Source: Phellopilus nigrolimitatus
Lineage: Eukaryota; Basidiomycota; Agaricomycetes; Hymenochaetales; Hymenochaetaceae
Reading direction: 5' to 3'
Length of the DNA stretch: 64,000 nucleotides
Assembly (NCBI GenBank): GCA_021029095.1
Contig: JAJOHG010000004.1
Coordinates: 992,001 to 1,056,000 of the forward strand
Made by a program: the position numbers and the translations under genes. Positions 37,103 to 47,496 of this stretch are shown here, in pieces. Position 1 is the stretch's first letter; every line of letters starts with the position of its first letter. The notes beneath the pieces are model-generated. The model was not told the origin of the DNA. It did no database searches and saw nothing but the letters and a program-made list of their open reading frames with translations.

Positions 37103-37960
37103 GGTGGTGGGAGCGACAAGCAGAATTGTGAGGGCAGTCGCGACCGCGACTTAGACGCGTTTGTGGCAGCCCCGAGCTCGTGACTCGGATAAAACAATAG
37201 AACAATACCTTTTTTCAACAGCAACTCAAGCTCGAGCCTCGCAGAACGAGAGATAGATATTCGCATATTTAAGACTAATCAAATTCAACATATCTATGAA
37301 AGATACAATACAGTATTATACACACGAAACGTGCAATGTCGCCGCGTCATGAAACTCCGTATCGACGTGGTTTGAGCGCGATCAGAGCGATTAAAGAGGC
37401 TTGTAGATCTTGGCCAACATACAAAAAAGTAGAGAATAACACCGTGTCAGCGTCTCAATGTTCACGGAACGTGAACGAAGACGTTGTGTGTTGTGATGGA
37501 CTGTTGAAAAAGTTATTGGGGAAAACCCGGGTTTTATGACCGGCCGGAGTTCCAAACACATGTCTACTTTTGGGTCTCTCAAGTTACAATGTCGCACGCT
37601 TATTAATATAAAGAAATTTTGCAAAACAGCACGCTGTCTTAAACACCGTTGGATAAAGCTCCGATAAGTCCTGAGCACATTGGAACTCCTATTTAAAAAA
37701 TATCTGGAGCATAAATAGCTTTTTACACGTGTGTGACCAATCATCATATGATGAGTACTTGATACTTAAAATAATTTCCGCAGACTCGGAGCGCAGCACG
37801 CCCAGTTGACTTTTGGACCCATCCTTGACCTACCAACTATTTTTGCGAATACTTCTAAGACTATCTTAAGACCTGCTGATTGGCCAAGATGGACATTTTA
37901 TGGGAAACTATAGACTTGTTAATTGACACCTTCTGGCCATGGTCTGCTTCTCTTCAAAAA
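37103..37960. other. Divergent intergenic, about 0.86 kb
   Basis: Holds the promoters of the coiled-coil gene and the amylase. A (c/t)cgcgaccgcgac run lies at 37138-37150. No gene or repeat family was recognised. Confidence 0.4.
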
Positions 37961-40621
37961 ATGTCTCTGCATGCCAGAGATCGTGAAGAAAATCCTCTAA
38001 TGGTCTGTGAACCATCATTAAAGCTGTTGTTCGCGCTCACAAGTATGAGTTAGATGCAATTCTATACCTGGGAGAGCAAAGGCGATGACACGACGAGCTG
38101 GTGGAAGCACTTTGAACAAGAGATTCCTCGTCTCAAGGAACTTGGAGTTTCCCATGTATGGCTCCCGCCTCTTCAGAAAGCTGCGACAGGAAAAGTAAAT
38201 GTCATCATCCCAACCAAAAGTTGTCAAACTGAAGCCATGACTCCGAATAGGCAAGTGTGGGCTATGATGTCTATGATCTGGTAAGTACTACCTTCCTTGT
38301 TTTTTGAGCCCTTATTCAACTTACTCTCACGACAGTGGGATCTCGGCGAATTTGAACAGAAAGGAACCGTTACTACTCGTTGGGGGACCAAGGAAGAACT
38401 GCTAAGAGCATGTTCTGCTGCAAAATCAAACGGCATAGAAATCATTATTGACGCCGTCCTGAATGTCAGAATATTTATGCTTCTAGAGAGATCTGGTGAT
38501 AATAAATAATCTCCAGCACAAATGTGGAGGGGACAGAAAAGAAACAGTCGAAGCAATCCCAGTAGACCCGAAGAATCGGCTGGTTCCCAGCGGACAAGCA
38601 AGAGAGATTGAGGTAACGACGCCTGTTTCGCGCGGGATTTCATCTTTAAACTGATTTTTCACTTTAGGCTTGGACTGCATTTGATTTTCCAGGTAGAGGC
38701 GAAAAAGTAAGAAAACCAAACAAATTATGGTCATCTTTTCATATCTTTCTTTCAGTACAGTACTATGAAATGGGATTACCGCCATTTCTCAGGTACTCTT
38801 TCTGACTTACTTTTAGGGAGATTATTTGATTAAGTTAAGAGAAAAAGGGGTGGACTGGGATGCGAAATCCAGAATGAATGATATATTCTACATTAATGGG
38901 CCCGGACGAAAAGGCTGGTCGAATTTTGTGGCTAACGAACTTGGAAATTATGACTACCTGCTTGGCTGCGATGTACGTTTGTTTCCAGTTCAATCGGGCC
39001 TTGCTGAGCCGCATATCCTTTCAGATAGATCACAGGCAGCCAGACGTCAAGGAAGATCTTTTGAATTGGGGCTCATGGATTCTACAGGTATGTAAATATA
39101 CGATTTGTCTCACGCAGTTCCTTACCCTTTTGAAATAGGTGACCGGAGCGACAGGCTTTAGAATGGACGCTATGAAACACTACGATCGGCGTTTCCTCCG
39201 CGAGTTTGTGAATTGTCTGTTCAATTCCTTGCGCCATATCGTATCTAATTGTCAGGTGCCTAGGTGGAACGCACAAAGCAGACTCTTGGGATGCCCAAAC
39301 TATTCGTAGTCTCCGAATTCTGGACGGGCGAGTCAGTTTTTCTTCCGAGCTCTCCGTACGGGATTAAAATTTATTCTTCCGTTGACCTTAGTATCGCACT
39401 GCTAGAAAAATATACCAGGCTCCTCCGAGGACAGGTGCGTGTATCAGTGCATCGGTTTCCTACAAGAGGAGGTTTCTGATTTGCGCACAGAGCTCGTTCT
39501 TCGACGTGCCGTTGCATTATAACCTCCATAATGCGAGCATGCAGGGCCCGCATTTTGACCTCCGTAATATTCTCAAGGATACGCTTGTCGAACGACGGCC
39601 ATGGGATGCCGTGACTTTTGTTGATAATCACGAGTAAGTTGACTTGGTCTTCGAAAAGACAAGACCTGCCACTGACGCGATTTATGCACAGTACCGTAAG
39701 TCGCTCTTCGCGGTTCTGAGGATGTCAAGTGCTGATTTTTTTTACTTGTAGGAGATTGGTCAGTCTCTAGAGAGCTGGGTAAGCTTCGTCGGGTCATCTG
39801 CAGTTCTTATTCCTAACCAAAAAACAAACAGGTCGACTCCAGCTTCAAACTCCAAGCATATGCTTTAATTCTGCTAAGGACAGATGGATTCCCGTGCGTC
39901 TTAATCCCAGCCGCATCGCAATAAACTGCTCTAAACCGTCCTCCTTAGATGCGTCTTCTACGGAGACTTGTATCCCGACCAAGAATGGTACGATCCGCGC
40001 ATCGGCGCGAAGCTGGAGCTGCTCGTCAAAGCCCGGAAGAACTTCGCATACGGCAGCATAACGGATTACTTCCAGTACCGTGACTGCATTGGATTTGCGC
40101 GCGCCGGGGACGAGCGGCACTCAGGCTGCGCAGTCGTCCTTCGCTCGGGCATTGCGCCAAGGAGCCCTCAAAGGTAAGCTGCCTTCGAGATGCGGTCTTC
40201 TATCGTCTGTATTGTGGTGCTTCTCCGTCTCATTTGATTCCTTCTGCGTATGTAGCCAGGAAGAACTCACGACACACGGCGACGCAGGCGAAAGGGGAAG
40301 TGCCGATGAACTTGGCAAGGAAATCCGTATGAAAGTCAACGTCGCATACCACCAGGTGAGAACCCCCTTGGCATCCGTTCTCACAGTCAGCCTGACTATT
40401 TACGTGCCAGAAGCCCGTTGCAGCGCCAGTGGTATATCGGGATTTTTTGGAGGCGACTCACGGCGTGTTCTCGTGTCTTCTGATGGGTCGGCATCATTCC
40501 CGTGCCCAGAGGGAAGCGTAGCGGTTTGGGTTGTCGAGACGACAGACATAGACTTCGCATTTATAACTAACTTGCAAACTACTATACAGACAGTCTTTAC
40601 TGTACGAGTTTCTTACTTTTA
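37961..40621 (+). CDS. Intracellular GH13 alpha-amylase (GH13_5-like), frame broken near the 3' end
   Basis: Alpha-glucan hydrolase without a signal peptide. Exon 1 (37961-38002, MSLHARDREENPLM) joins MQFYTWESKGDD at 38054. About fifteen small exons follow: LGVSHVWLPP, GYDVYDLWDLGEFEQKG, IEIIIDAVLNHK, GFRMDAMKHYD (nucleophile Asp), VVSEFW (acid/base Glu), and FVDNHDT (third Asp), so the catalytic set is complete. A 4-nt exon (TACC, 39692-39695) completes HDT. Intracellular GH13_5 enzymes act in cell-wall alpha-glucan metabolism in some fungi (Histoplasma AMY1). At 40443-40448 a T6 run breaks the frame: VVYRDFL precedes it, while the C-terminal beta domain (GGDSRRVLVSS...GSVAVWV) continues one frame over to TAA 40621. 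As read, a stop falls near 40518. Confidence 0.8.
39692..39695 (+). other. Candidate 4-nt microexon in the amylase gene
   Basis: The sequence is cacag|TACC|gtaagt. Joining ...AAT CAC GA + TACC + GAGATTGGT gives NHDTEIGQSLESW, the expected family sequence. The introns either side are about 60 nt with canonical ends. Confidence 0.7.
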
Positions 40622-40818
40622 ATAACAAACAATCCTCCGCGGAGTCCTATGATTACAAGGTTCGTCAGAAATGAACTCGAGCGTAAAGAAACGGGATAAA
40701 AACACAGTAAAGCACAAATAGCACTAAAACAACAAAGAAGGGAGGTCAAAAATAACAGGCATGAAAGTATTTTGAGGCCAAGAACCAGAGTGGACGGGGA
40801 AAGGAGAAACAGGAAGGG

Positions 40819-43274
40819 TCATATAGGAGTGATAAGCTCCGACTCCGCACTCTGCGAATAGCTCGAAGGCGCCTTGGACGGAGGATGGTGGAGCTCGAGG
40901 TAGTCGCGCGCTTCTGCCTTCTCGTACCGGACCGCCATTTCCTGCAAATACACCGGGATGCGCGGCATGGTCATGGTTGCAGCCTCGCCGCCCATTGCCA
41001 CGATCTCCTTCGGCACGGACTCGCCGTCGAAAAGAGCTGCAGTCTCTTCGAGAGTCCGCCCTGGGTGAAAGTATTTAGAGTCGGGTCACCTGCTCGGTAA
41101 CATGGGAATAGAGCTCACCCTTCGTTTCGATGACGTAGCGCAGGACGAACGCCAGCTCGAGTACTAGCCAAGCACAATACACAATATACTGTTTGGGGTG
41201 TTCACCTATCTCGTTGATCTCCTCAGAAAAGGTTGAACATACATATCTCCACTTCATAGCATCCAATGCCCAAGGATTGACGAATTGGTTGAAAGCGAGC
41301 GTGAGACAGACAGTCATGTTCTTTGAGTGTAATTCCAGTTATTTTCAGCAAATGCAGAAAGATGCACAAGCTACTCGCCATTATCGCAAATCCCTTCGCG
41401 CGAACGTTGTAAGGGAGGATCTCTAAAGTATATGCGACGAGCATGGGAGTGTATGCGATGTCATAGAAAAAGAAAAATAGAAAGATCATGCCAATTGCAG
41501 CTGGAAGGAGCATTAGGGCATGTTGAAATGAAGTCGATGATTTGAATACCTTTCGCGGCATTCGTGTTGTCCGTAGTTTGGAACAGGGCGGTTGTGAGCG
41601 TCCACATCGAAAAAGCTGAAAGACAAATAGTCAGAAAAGCGCATCATTCTGAAGCGGGAGAAATGCATACTAATTAACATTCCCGAGTTTGAAATCAAGA
41701 AAAGGGTTCTCCGTCCCAGTCTGTCGACCAGCAGCGCGGCGGAAAGCGCGCAAAACAGGTTCCACACCTGAAGTCCTCCGTTAATCCCAGCCTTGGTCGC
41801 GGGTCGGTGACCCCGACTCCAGTGAGAACGAGATCTATGTAGTATGAGACAAGTCCGTTTCCGCTAAAGAAAAGCATTAAACATTTACGTTCGCTCAAAT
41901 CTACCACTATTGTCGGAAAGTACGCACCTCCACTGAGAAAACACCGCGATCGCGACTAATGATGCACATGCGCCGGCGGTTCCCCGGCGTCGCCAGCAGG
42001 CCGAGCCAGCTCGTGCTCTGCGCGTGCTCCTTCTCGATCTTCAGCGCGTGCCGGATCTGCGCCATCTCGAAGACGACCAGCGGGTCGCGCTCGTCCGCGC
42101 CCGCGGCGTGGAAGCGCGCGAGCGTGCGCGCGGCCTGGCCCTCGCGCCCGTGCGCGACAAGCCAGCGCGGGCTCTCCGGAACGAACCACACGAGAACGAC
42201 CTGGACGAGCGAGCCGGCGATCTGTATGAGCGAAGGGATTCTGATGGTAGGTACGGTCCTTGAGCGCCTTAACTCCAGCCCTGGGACGAATTCTGGACCC
42301 ACCTCCAGGCCCAGGACGACCCGTCGGTGCGTTTGTAGGCCGCGAAGCACGCCCACGCAGCTGTTTCCGCCAAACGGCGATCATGCGAGGATCGGCGTCA
42401 TATGAGGGAAATCAGGGAAATGGAGATACGCCGAGAAGACCGCGCACTTCGTAAGCGAAAGAGCAAGTAAGTGCATATTGTATGCATACCTATGATGCTT
42501 CCAATGTACCAAGACGAGTTATAAATTGAAGTGAATTGACCGCGCTGGAAAGGCGGACATCATTAAGCCACATTATTCATAAATCATTGCAGAACTTCGC
42601 AGACCTGAGTGGGGTAAGCCAGCTCGGTGATGAGCAGCGGCGCGGCGTTCAGCGCAAACGCAAGTCCCAGCCCGACTGCGGAGTATATTTCAGGTCCACC
42701 CATATTTTCCCAAGGGAGGAGGAAGACCCACTTAAGAAACGGGCCCCGACGAACATCGCCACGGTCTGGGCTGCGCACTGAAGAGCTGCTCCCGCAACCA
42801 TGAGCGAGGAGCCGACAAAGAGCGCTGCCCGGCGGCCGAGCGTGTCGGAAGCCGTGGGCGTGAACGGCATCGCCTGCGATCGTCGGCGTCAGCTAAGTTC
42901 ACACAGGTACTAATGAAATCAGCAAAAGCTCTTACGATCAGCGCGCCGACATTCTGCGCGGAGTTGATGAGGCCTTGCAGTCGGGAGGGGGGCAAATTGA
43001 GTTGCTGGGAGAAAAGAGAGTTTGAGTTGGAAGACAACCTAGCGCCTTCCCTCCCGGGTAGTCAAAATAGCTTTGCCACTCAGGCACGATCTGGAGGCCT
43101 TTGGTCAAGCGGAAGAAGCGTCGGAGTTCTCAGTCAACACGCAGCACCCAGCGGAGCGCGGAGCTAAGGCGCACCGTTAACCAGCGACGAGTCGAAGCCG
43201 TTTATAGACGACGACAGGAGCGGGACGACGAGGCAGAGGTTGAGCATGAGGATCCCTGAGAGAGAGTTCGCCAT
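40819..43274 (-). CDS. MFS sugar porter (hexose/lactose-permease type), with two frame breaks
   Basis: Twelve-helix plasma-membrane sugar transporter. From ATG 43274: LVVPLLSSSINGFDSSLVNG, GLQIVPEWQSYFDYPGGKALG, then LINSAQNVGALI, the A-loop DTLGRRAALF, FALNAAPLLITELAYPTQ, RGQFTSIYNSSWYIGSII, the mid-loop PESPRWLVAHGR, DRLGRRTLFLISNSGML, the GRTLEETAALFDG motif and a long C-terminal tail ending SELITPI. The start, the tail and all TM blocks fit. Near 41955-41965 the frame shifts (MCII then VAIAVFSQW one base over, an extra A), and near 41804-41810 it shifts back (TDP then ATKAGINGGLQVWN, a missing C in a CCC run). One intron begins with GC (ATG|GCGAGT, about 41382). It lies tail-to-tail with the amylase. 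Real decay or assembly error. Confidence 0.8.
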
Positions 43275-44520
43275 CGGAAAGCAGGAAACGCGTCAAGACG
43301 CGACTTTTCTTGCGATTAGGTCGCGCATGTATGTCGCGTACCTCTATTTCGCCACCACGGCCCTCTATGGATGAAGTCCACAATCGACCATTCCGGCGCG
43401 TGCCCACCGCGGGTCGACATTTTGCACGATTCACTTGCACAGTCCAGAGAACCCAAGCAGAAAAATAGCAAAGACCAACAGAGAGGGAAAGAGGGGAAGA
43501 GGGGAAACACGAGCAAGGACTCGGAGGGCCAGAGCTCAATACATATATAAACGCGAAACTAGAACATCCAGGGGAGGAGGGGGCGGGGAAGCCTGGAGAC
43601 ATGTCCGCACTTCTTCGCTCGACGAATAAGACCATCTGCAGCCCAGTGTCGGATTCGGCTGGCGATTCAGTCTGGTGTGCGTCTGCGGCTGCGGGGTATT
43701 AAGGGTGGCGCCGGGACCAGAGAGAAAAAAGGCACCGAGGGCGGAAGTCTGCACACTTTTCGTCCGCTCACGCGCGCAGACGCGGGAAATCCGCGGAGGG
43801 ATAATTATACAGTGAGTTACGTAGGCTGTTCCGTACGGCCGCTGCTGGCCACCAATGGTACCAGGAGGTCAAGTCCAACGAGCTCGGTCGTTTGTCGCAT
43901 GACCTTCTCAACAAAAGATCGAAGTAGTTAGAATCGCTTGTGGCTTGCTGAGGCATGTGAGCATGAAGTCACTGCAAGAAATATTTAAGCAAGCGAGCTT
44001 CCAGCAAGACGTTGGGGATAGAGCCATACTTAATCCCAAGATCATGGCAGAGAAAGATCATCCAAGTCTGCTTGTCTCACAGTCACTTGTAAGACTCACA
44101 AAGAAATCCACTGTATACCCGAACCCATTTCGCAAAAGGAAGACAAACATCCATTAAAAAAGTCTAAACAAATACAGGGCCGACAGAAAAGCCTAGGCCA
44201 TAAAGCACATTCATGACCGTATAGCTTCATCATCGTCAGTGGCATCGAAAGTTAGAAGTAAAAGAAAATGTCAGACAGAGGTGTAACAGATATCAAGCCG
44301 GTTGTCAACTCGGCTGCAATGAGATGGGAGATAGATCAAATAGAGCAAAGAACTATCAGACGAAGCAAGAAAGCAAAAAATAGAAGAAAGTACGAAGGCG
44401 GTCAAGTCTCTACAGCTAGGGTAGTAGGATGCACTGTTCGTGATATAAAGAATGATGGCCAAGTGTAGTTACCCGTCGCGCCTTGTCCTTTTGGAGCCCT
44501 CAATATTCGACTGTGAAAGC
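43275..44520. other. Intergenic, 1.2 kb
   Basis: Carries the transporter promoter, with CT-rich stretches near 43460-43500, and the 3' region of the GPI protein. Open frames here have no family resemblance. No repeat was recognised. Confidence 0.45.
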
Positions 44521-45541
44521 TTACGCAAAGATCGCAGCGACGAAAGCACCGATGATGCCAGCCGAGCCAATCTTAGCAAATGGAATCGCCGCCGAGCTGC
44601 TCGATGACGACGCAGAGCTCGAGGTGGCCGTACTGCATGGGAAAAGAAGTCAGAATGGCACCAAAATAACGACTACCCATTTGGGCCGTACCCCGAAGAC
44701 TTGGCGCCAGAGGACGAGGGGGACGTGCCGGTAGTACTGGCACCAGCGGTGGTGCTGGCGCCAGTTACAGCACCCGTCGAAGAGCCTGAAACAGTCGACG
44801 CGGACTGGCCAACACAGCTGCTGTCACCTGGTAGAGTTTAACGTCAGCTGCCTTATCATCATACCATCGTCAAATTATACTGACTGCTAGACTGGACGGT
44901 AACGGGCGCCGACTGCGCAGTCGCACCAGTGGAATCACGGAGGGTCAGTCCGATGGAAGTGCCTTTACGAAATCACAAATTAGTCACTCTCGACGAGTAC
45001 ACGAAGATTATGGTTGACAACGTACCTGACGCAACGTTGACGTTCCAGGTGGTTGAAGTGCTGTTCGTCTCGGGGAAGGTCACAAGCGCAGCCGCACTAG
45101 GCTGACCACCAGGCAGGACACTGTGATACATAATAATAAGTACTCCGAGGCTTTTGATAGAAATGGGCCTGCTGAAATGTACGTACCTCTGCATGATAAG
45201 AAAATCACCAAAACATGTTCATAAAAACGCGCTTGGGACAAACAATAAAACGATGGTACATACAAGAAAGTAGGGAGCTGGAATACAATGGTCAACAAGT
45301 AGTTCAACCAATGGATAAAACAAACTAGTACGGACCAGTTCCGCCCGACCAGGTAAGGAGCTGAGGCAGGCACTGCACGACACTAGTTCTAGATGCGCCA
45401 ACGGCAAGTGTATCGCCTCCGTCAGCGGCTGCTGTTCTTATCGCGAAACGCGACGACTTACGGGGTGTTGATCTGCAGCGTCTGGGCGTTGACTCCCGCG
45501 GCGACGAGGAGGGCAATAAACGAGGCAAATGAGATCTTCAT
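44521..45541 (-). CDS. Ser/Thr-rich GPI-anchored wall protein (Kre9/Knh1-type N-domain)
   Basis: Secreted fungal wall protein. ATG 45541 opens a signal peptide MKISFASFIALLVAAGVNA, then QTLQINTP. Exons restore the family beta-domain: TSVVQCLPQLLTWSGGT, APYFL, S, VLPGGQPSAAALVTFPETNST, GTSIGLTLRDSTGATAQSAPVTVQ, then DSSC, a Ser/Thr/Gly/Ala-rich stalk and a C-terminal hydrophobic tail IPFAKIGSAGIIGAFVAAIFA typical of GPI signals. The segment PYFL-S-VLPGG needs a 14-nt exon (45264-45277) and a candidate 2-nt exon AG (45187-45188) between consensus sites. Length is about 200 residues. A role in wall architecture is inferred from the family. Confidence 0.8.
45187..45188 (-). other. Candidate 2-nt microexon in the GPI-protein gene
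   Basis: On the minus strand the sequence is ATGCAG|AG|GTACGT. Adding AG between ...TAC TTT CTT and T GTC CTG gives FLSVLPGG, as in related proteins. No GT donor near CTT leaves the two extra bases needed, so the microexon is the simplest phase-correct solution. Confidence 0.45.
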
Positions 45542-45942
45542 GTTTGGCAGACTGAGGATTGGGGGGAGGACGACGATGAAGGGGGGTGAACGGAGGTGAA
45601 CGGGATGGAGGGGAGAGGATGAGAACGTTGCCTGGGGAAAACCGTACGAGGTACGAAGCCGCTATTTATTGCGCCGGCTTGCCGAGCCAAATTAGGAAGA
45701 TCACGCGGTAAACAGCTGCAAGCAGAACTTCACCAAGGCACTAGTCACAGTCCATGGAATTACTCAATTCGAATGTCAATTTTTTCCTGATTTTTTCTCT
45801 GGCAACATGCCTGCACAGAAGCTGTAAGTTCTCAACATAGAGAGTACAAAAATTGGAAAGAAATACCTAGCATTGTTTTGACTGAGTAAATGCAATGATG
45901 TCACAGTTGCATCACGGTGGTGCCGGCAGAATTACTTTCCCA
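45542..45942. promoter_or_regulatory. Promoter region of the GPI-protein gene
   Basis: About 400 bp. It includes a TATTTATT-type AT box at 45661-45668, roughly 120 bp upstream of the start. No other gene seen. Confidence 0.35.
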
Positions 45943-46966
45943 TCACTCATCACTCGCATGAATACTGAATGTGGTAAGCAGACCGTAATGGTCGCTGACC
46001 CAGTCCCCTCGCCCAGTCCGCACGCCCTCCCCGACTCGTTGCAAGGTTCTCCACGACGAACCCAGTCCCAGGCGTGTACAGAATCTTGTCCAGCCGGCCA
46101 GGAGGGAACGCGCAGATAGGCTGGTACCCCCATGTATGACCCTCAACGTCGTCGTCGGCGCCCGTGTATGCGTCGCGCACGCCTACCTCCTTGGGGGTAT
46201 CTATGTCGGACTCCAAGATAGCATTCATATCCCCGCCGACCACTCCTCCAAATAGACCCGTCTCCTTTAGCGCTTTCGCAACGAGCGCGAGCTGTTCCGG
46301 GCGCGCTTTCGCGCCCTGCGGAAGTGATTCGAGGTGCACATTTGCCACCCGGACTATTCTCGTCTCCGAGGCATCAACAGTGGCGTTTTCGATAAGTCCC
46401 TCCGCCTTCGGCTCGCCGAGCTGCAAGTCGACGATGAGCGCGTTGCGCGACATGTGCGAATTCGCAAAGACCAAGCTCGAGGCGGACAAGACAGGGATGC
46501 TGCGCGCGACGAGCGTGATGTTGCCATAATGCGCGCGCCCAGGCCAGTTGAACTTCGAGATCGGAGTGACTTGGAAATGGTTCCTGACCCACGTATTGCC
46601 GAGAAGAACCGGTATGACTTCTGCCTCGATTTCCTGTAGTAGCAGAACGCACGGCTGGGGGGCTTGTTCGTCCGTGCATCTGAACACAGCAAGCTGGATG
46701 TGCTCAATGGCACACTGCAATCGTTCGCTTATACGTGCTCCCAAGAAATTGACGTTCCAGGTGAGGATTTGGATTGCAGATGGAAGCGCGCTCGGTACAG
46801 ATCGCCGATCCTGGTAAGCTGCTCTACACCATCTCTTTTTGTCCGGATTGAATGTGTAAATAGAAAGCAGATCTCCAGCGAACGAGCCCGAATCCGCGTC
46901 CACCGTGCGCAGCGACTGCATATAGCATAAGAGCTGCGATCTAGCGAGATGGGAGTCGCTGGACAA
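45943..46966 (-). CDS. TDP2-like phosphodiesterase (EEP superfamily), frame broken near 3' end
   Basis: Exonuclease/endonuclease/phosphatase fold like tyrosyl-DNA phosphodiesterase 2, which releases topoisomerase II adducts. One long exon from ATG 46966: ILTWNVNFL, VLLLQEIE (catalytic Glu), ANVHLESLP, GGVVGGDMNAI (Asp/Asn), HTWGYQPI and RLDKIL. The last catalytic motif WVSDHYGLL (SDH) is present at about 45960-46010 but one frame over. The frame switches around 46035-46050 near AACCTTGCAACG, where one extra C would explain it. As read, the protein instead ends in an unrelated tail at 45950. The missing SDH in frame would kill the enzyme, so this is a pseudogene or an assembly indel. Confidence 0.75.
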
Positions 46967-47496
46967 GATAGGCCACCGTCAGGGGCGGCCTATGTATCCG
47001 GAAAAGGGAGATGTCGCGCGATTTACACGCATACACATAACTGTCTTTTTCCCGGTGGGAGGAGAACTTGGAAGCGATGGGGAGTAGAATGAGCAGAATG
47101 TATTTCTCGAGAATAAATAAGAACTTAAGTTGCTGCACGCCCGCAGCTACCTCTAACTGGCTATATGCGTTATCAGCCACAACCTTCTTCCTCTTCCGCT
47201 TCCGGAGGCAGCAGCTCTCGAGATTACTGGCCACGATTTATATTCATCGTGCCTTTTGAACACTCGAAAGTCGCTCAGAATGCTCCTCAAAAACTTGCAT
47301 CGCTATACATATTTCATTATATTTTTGCCATGATTTTATTCGATTCGTCATGCCAGCTCCGGGCGGTGAAGAGGCAATACAAGATCCGCGTTACGTAAGG
47401 CGATCCAAACACAGCCCTTAGTCTTAGTAAACCTTAGATCGCATACTTTACTCTCTGCATGTACGGCCTTCGAGTCTTAGTCTGAACAGCCCTTTC
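46967..47496. promoter_or_regulatory. Divergent promoter of TDP2-like and Rho GEF genes
   Basis: 530 bp between divergent starts, CT-rich and AT-rich mix. A minus open frame at 46941-47234 might be extra N-terminal sequence of the TDP2-like gene, but it has no family signal. Confidence 0.35.

Noticed and set aside
41956..42405. Long GC-rich open frames on both strands
   Set aside because: They are out-of-frame shadows of the sugar-porter exon that carries PESPRWL.
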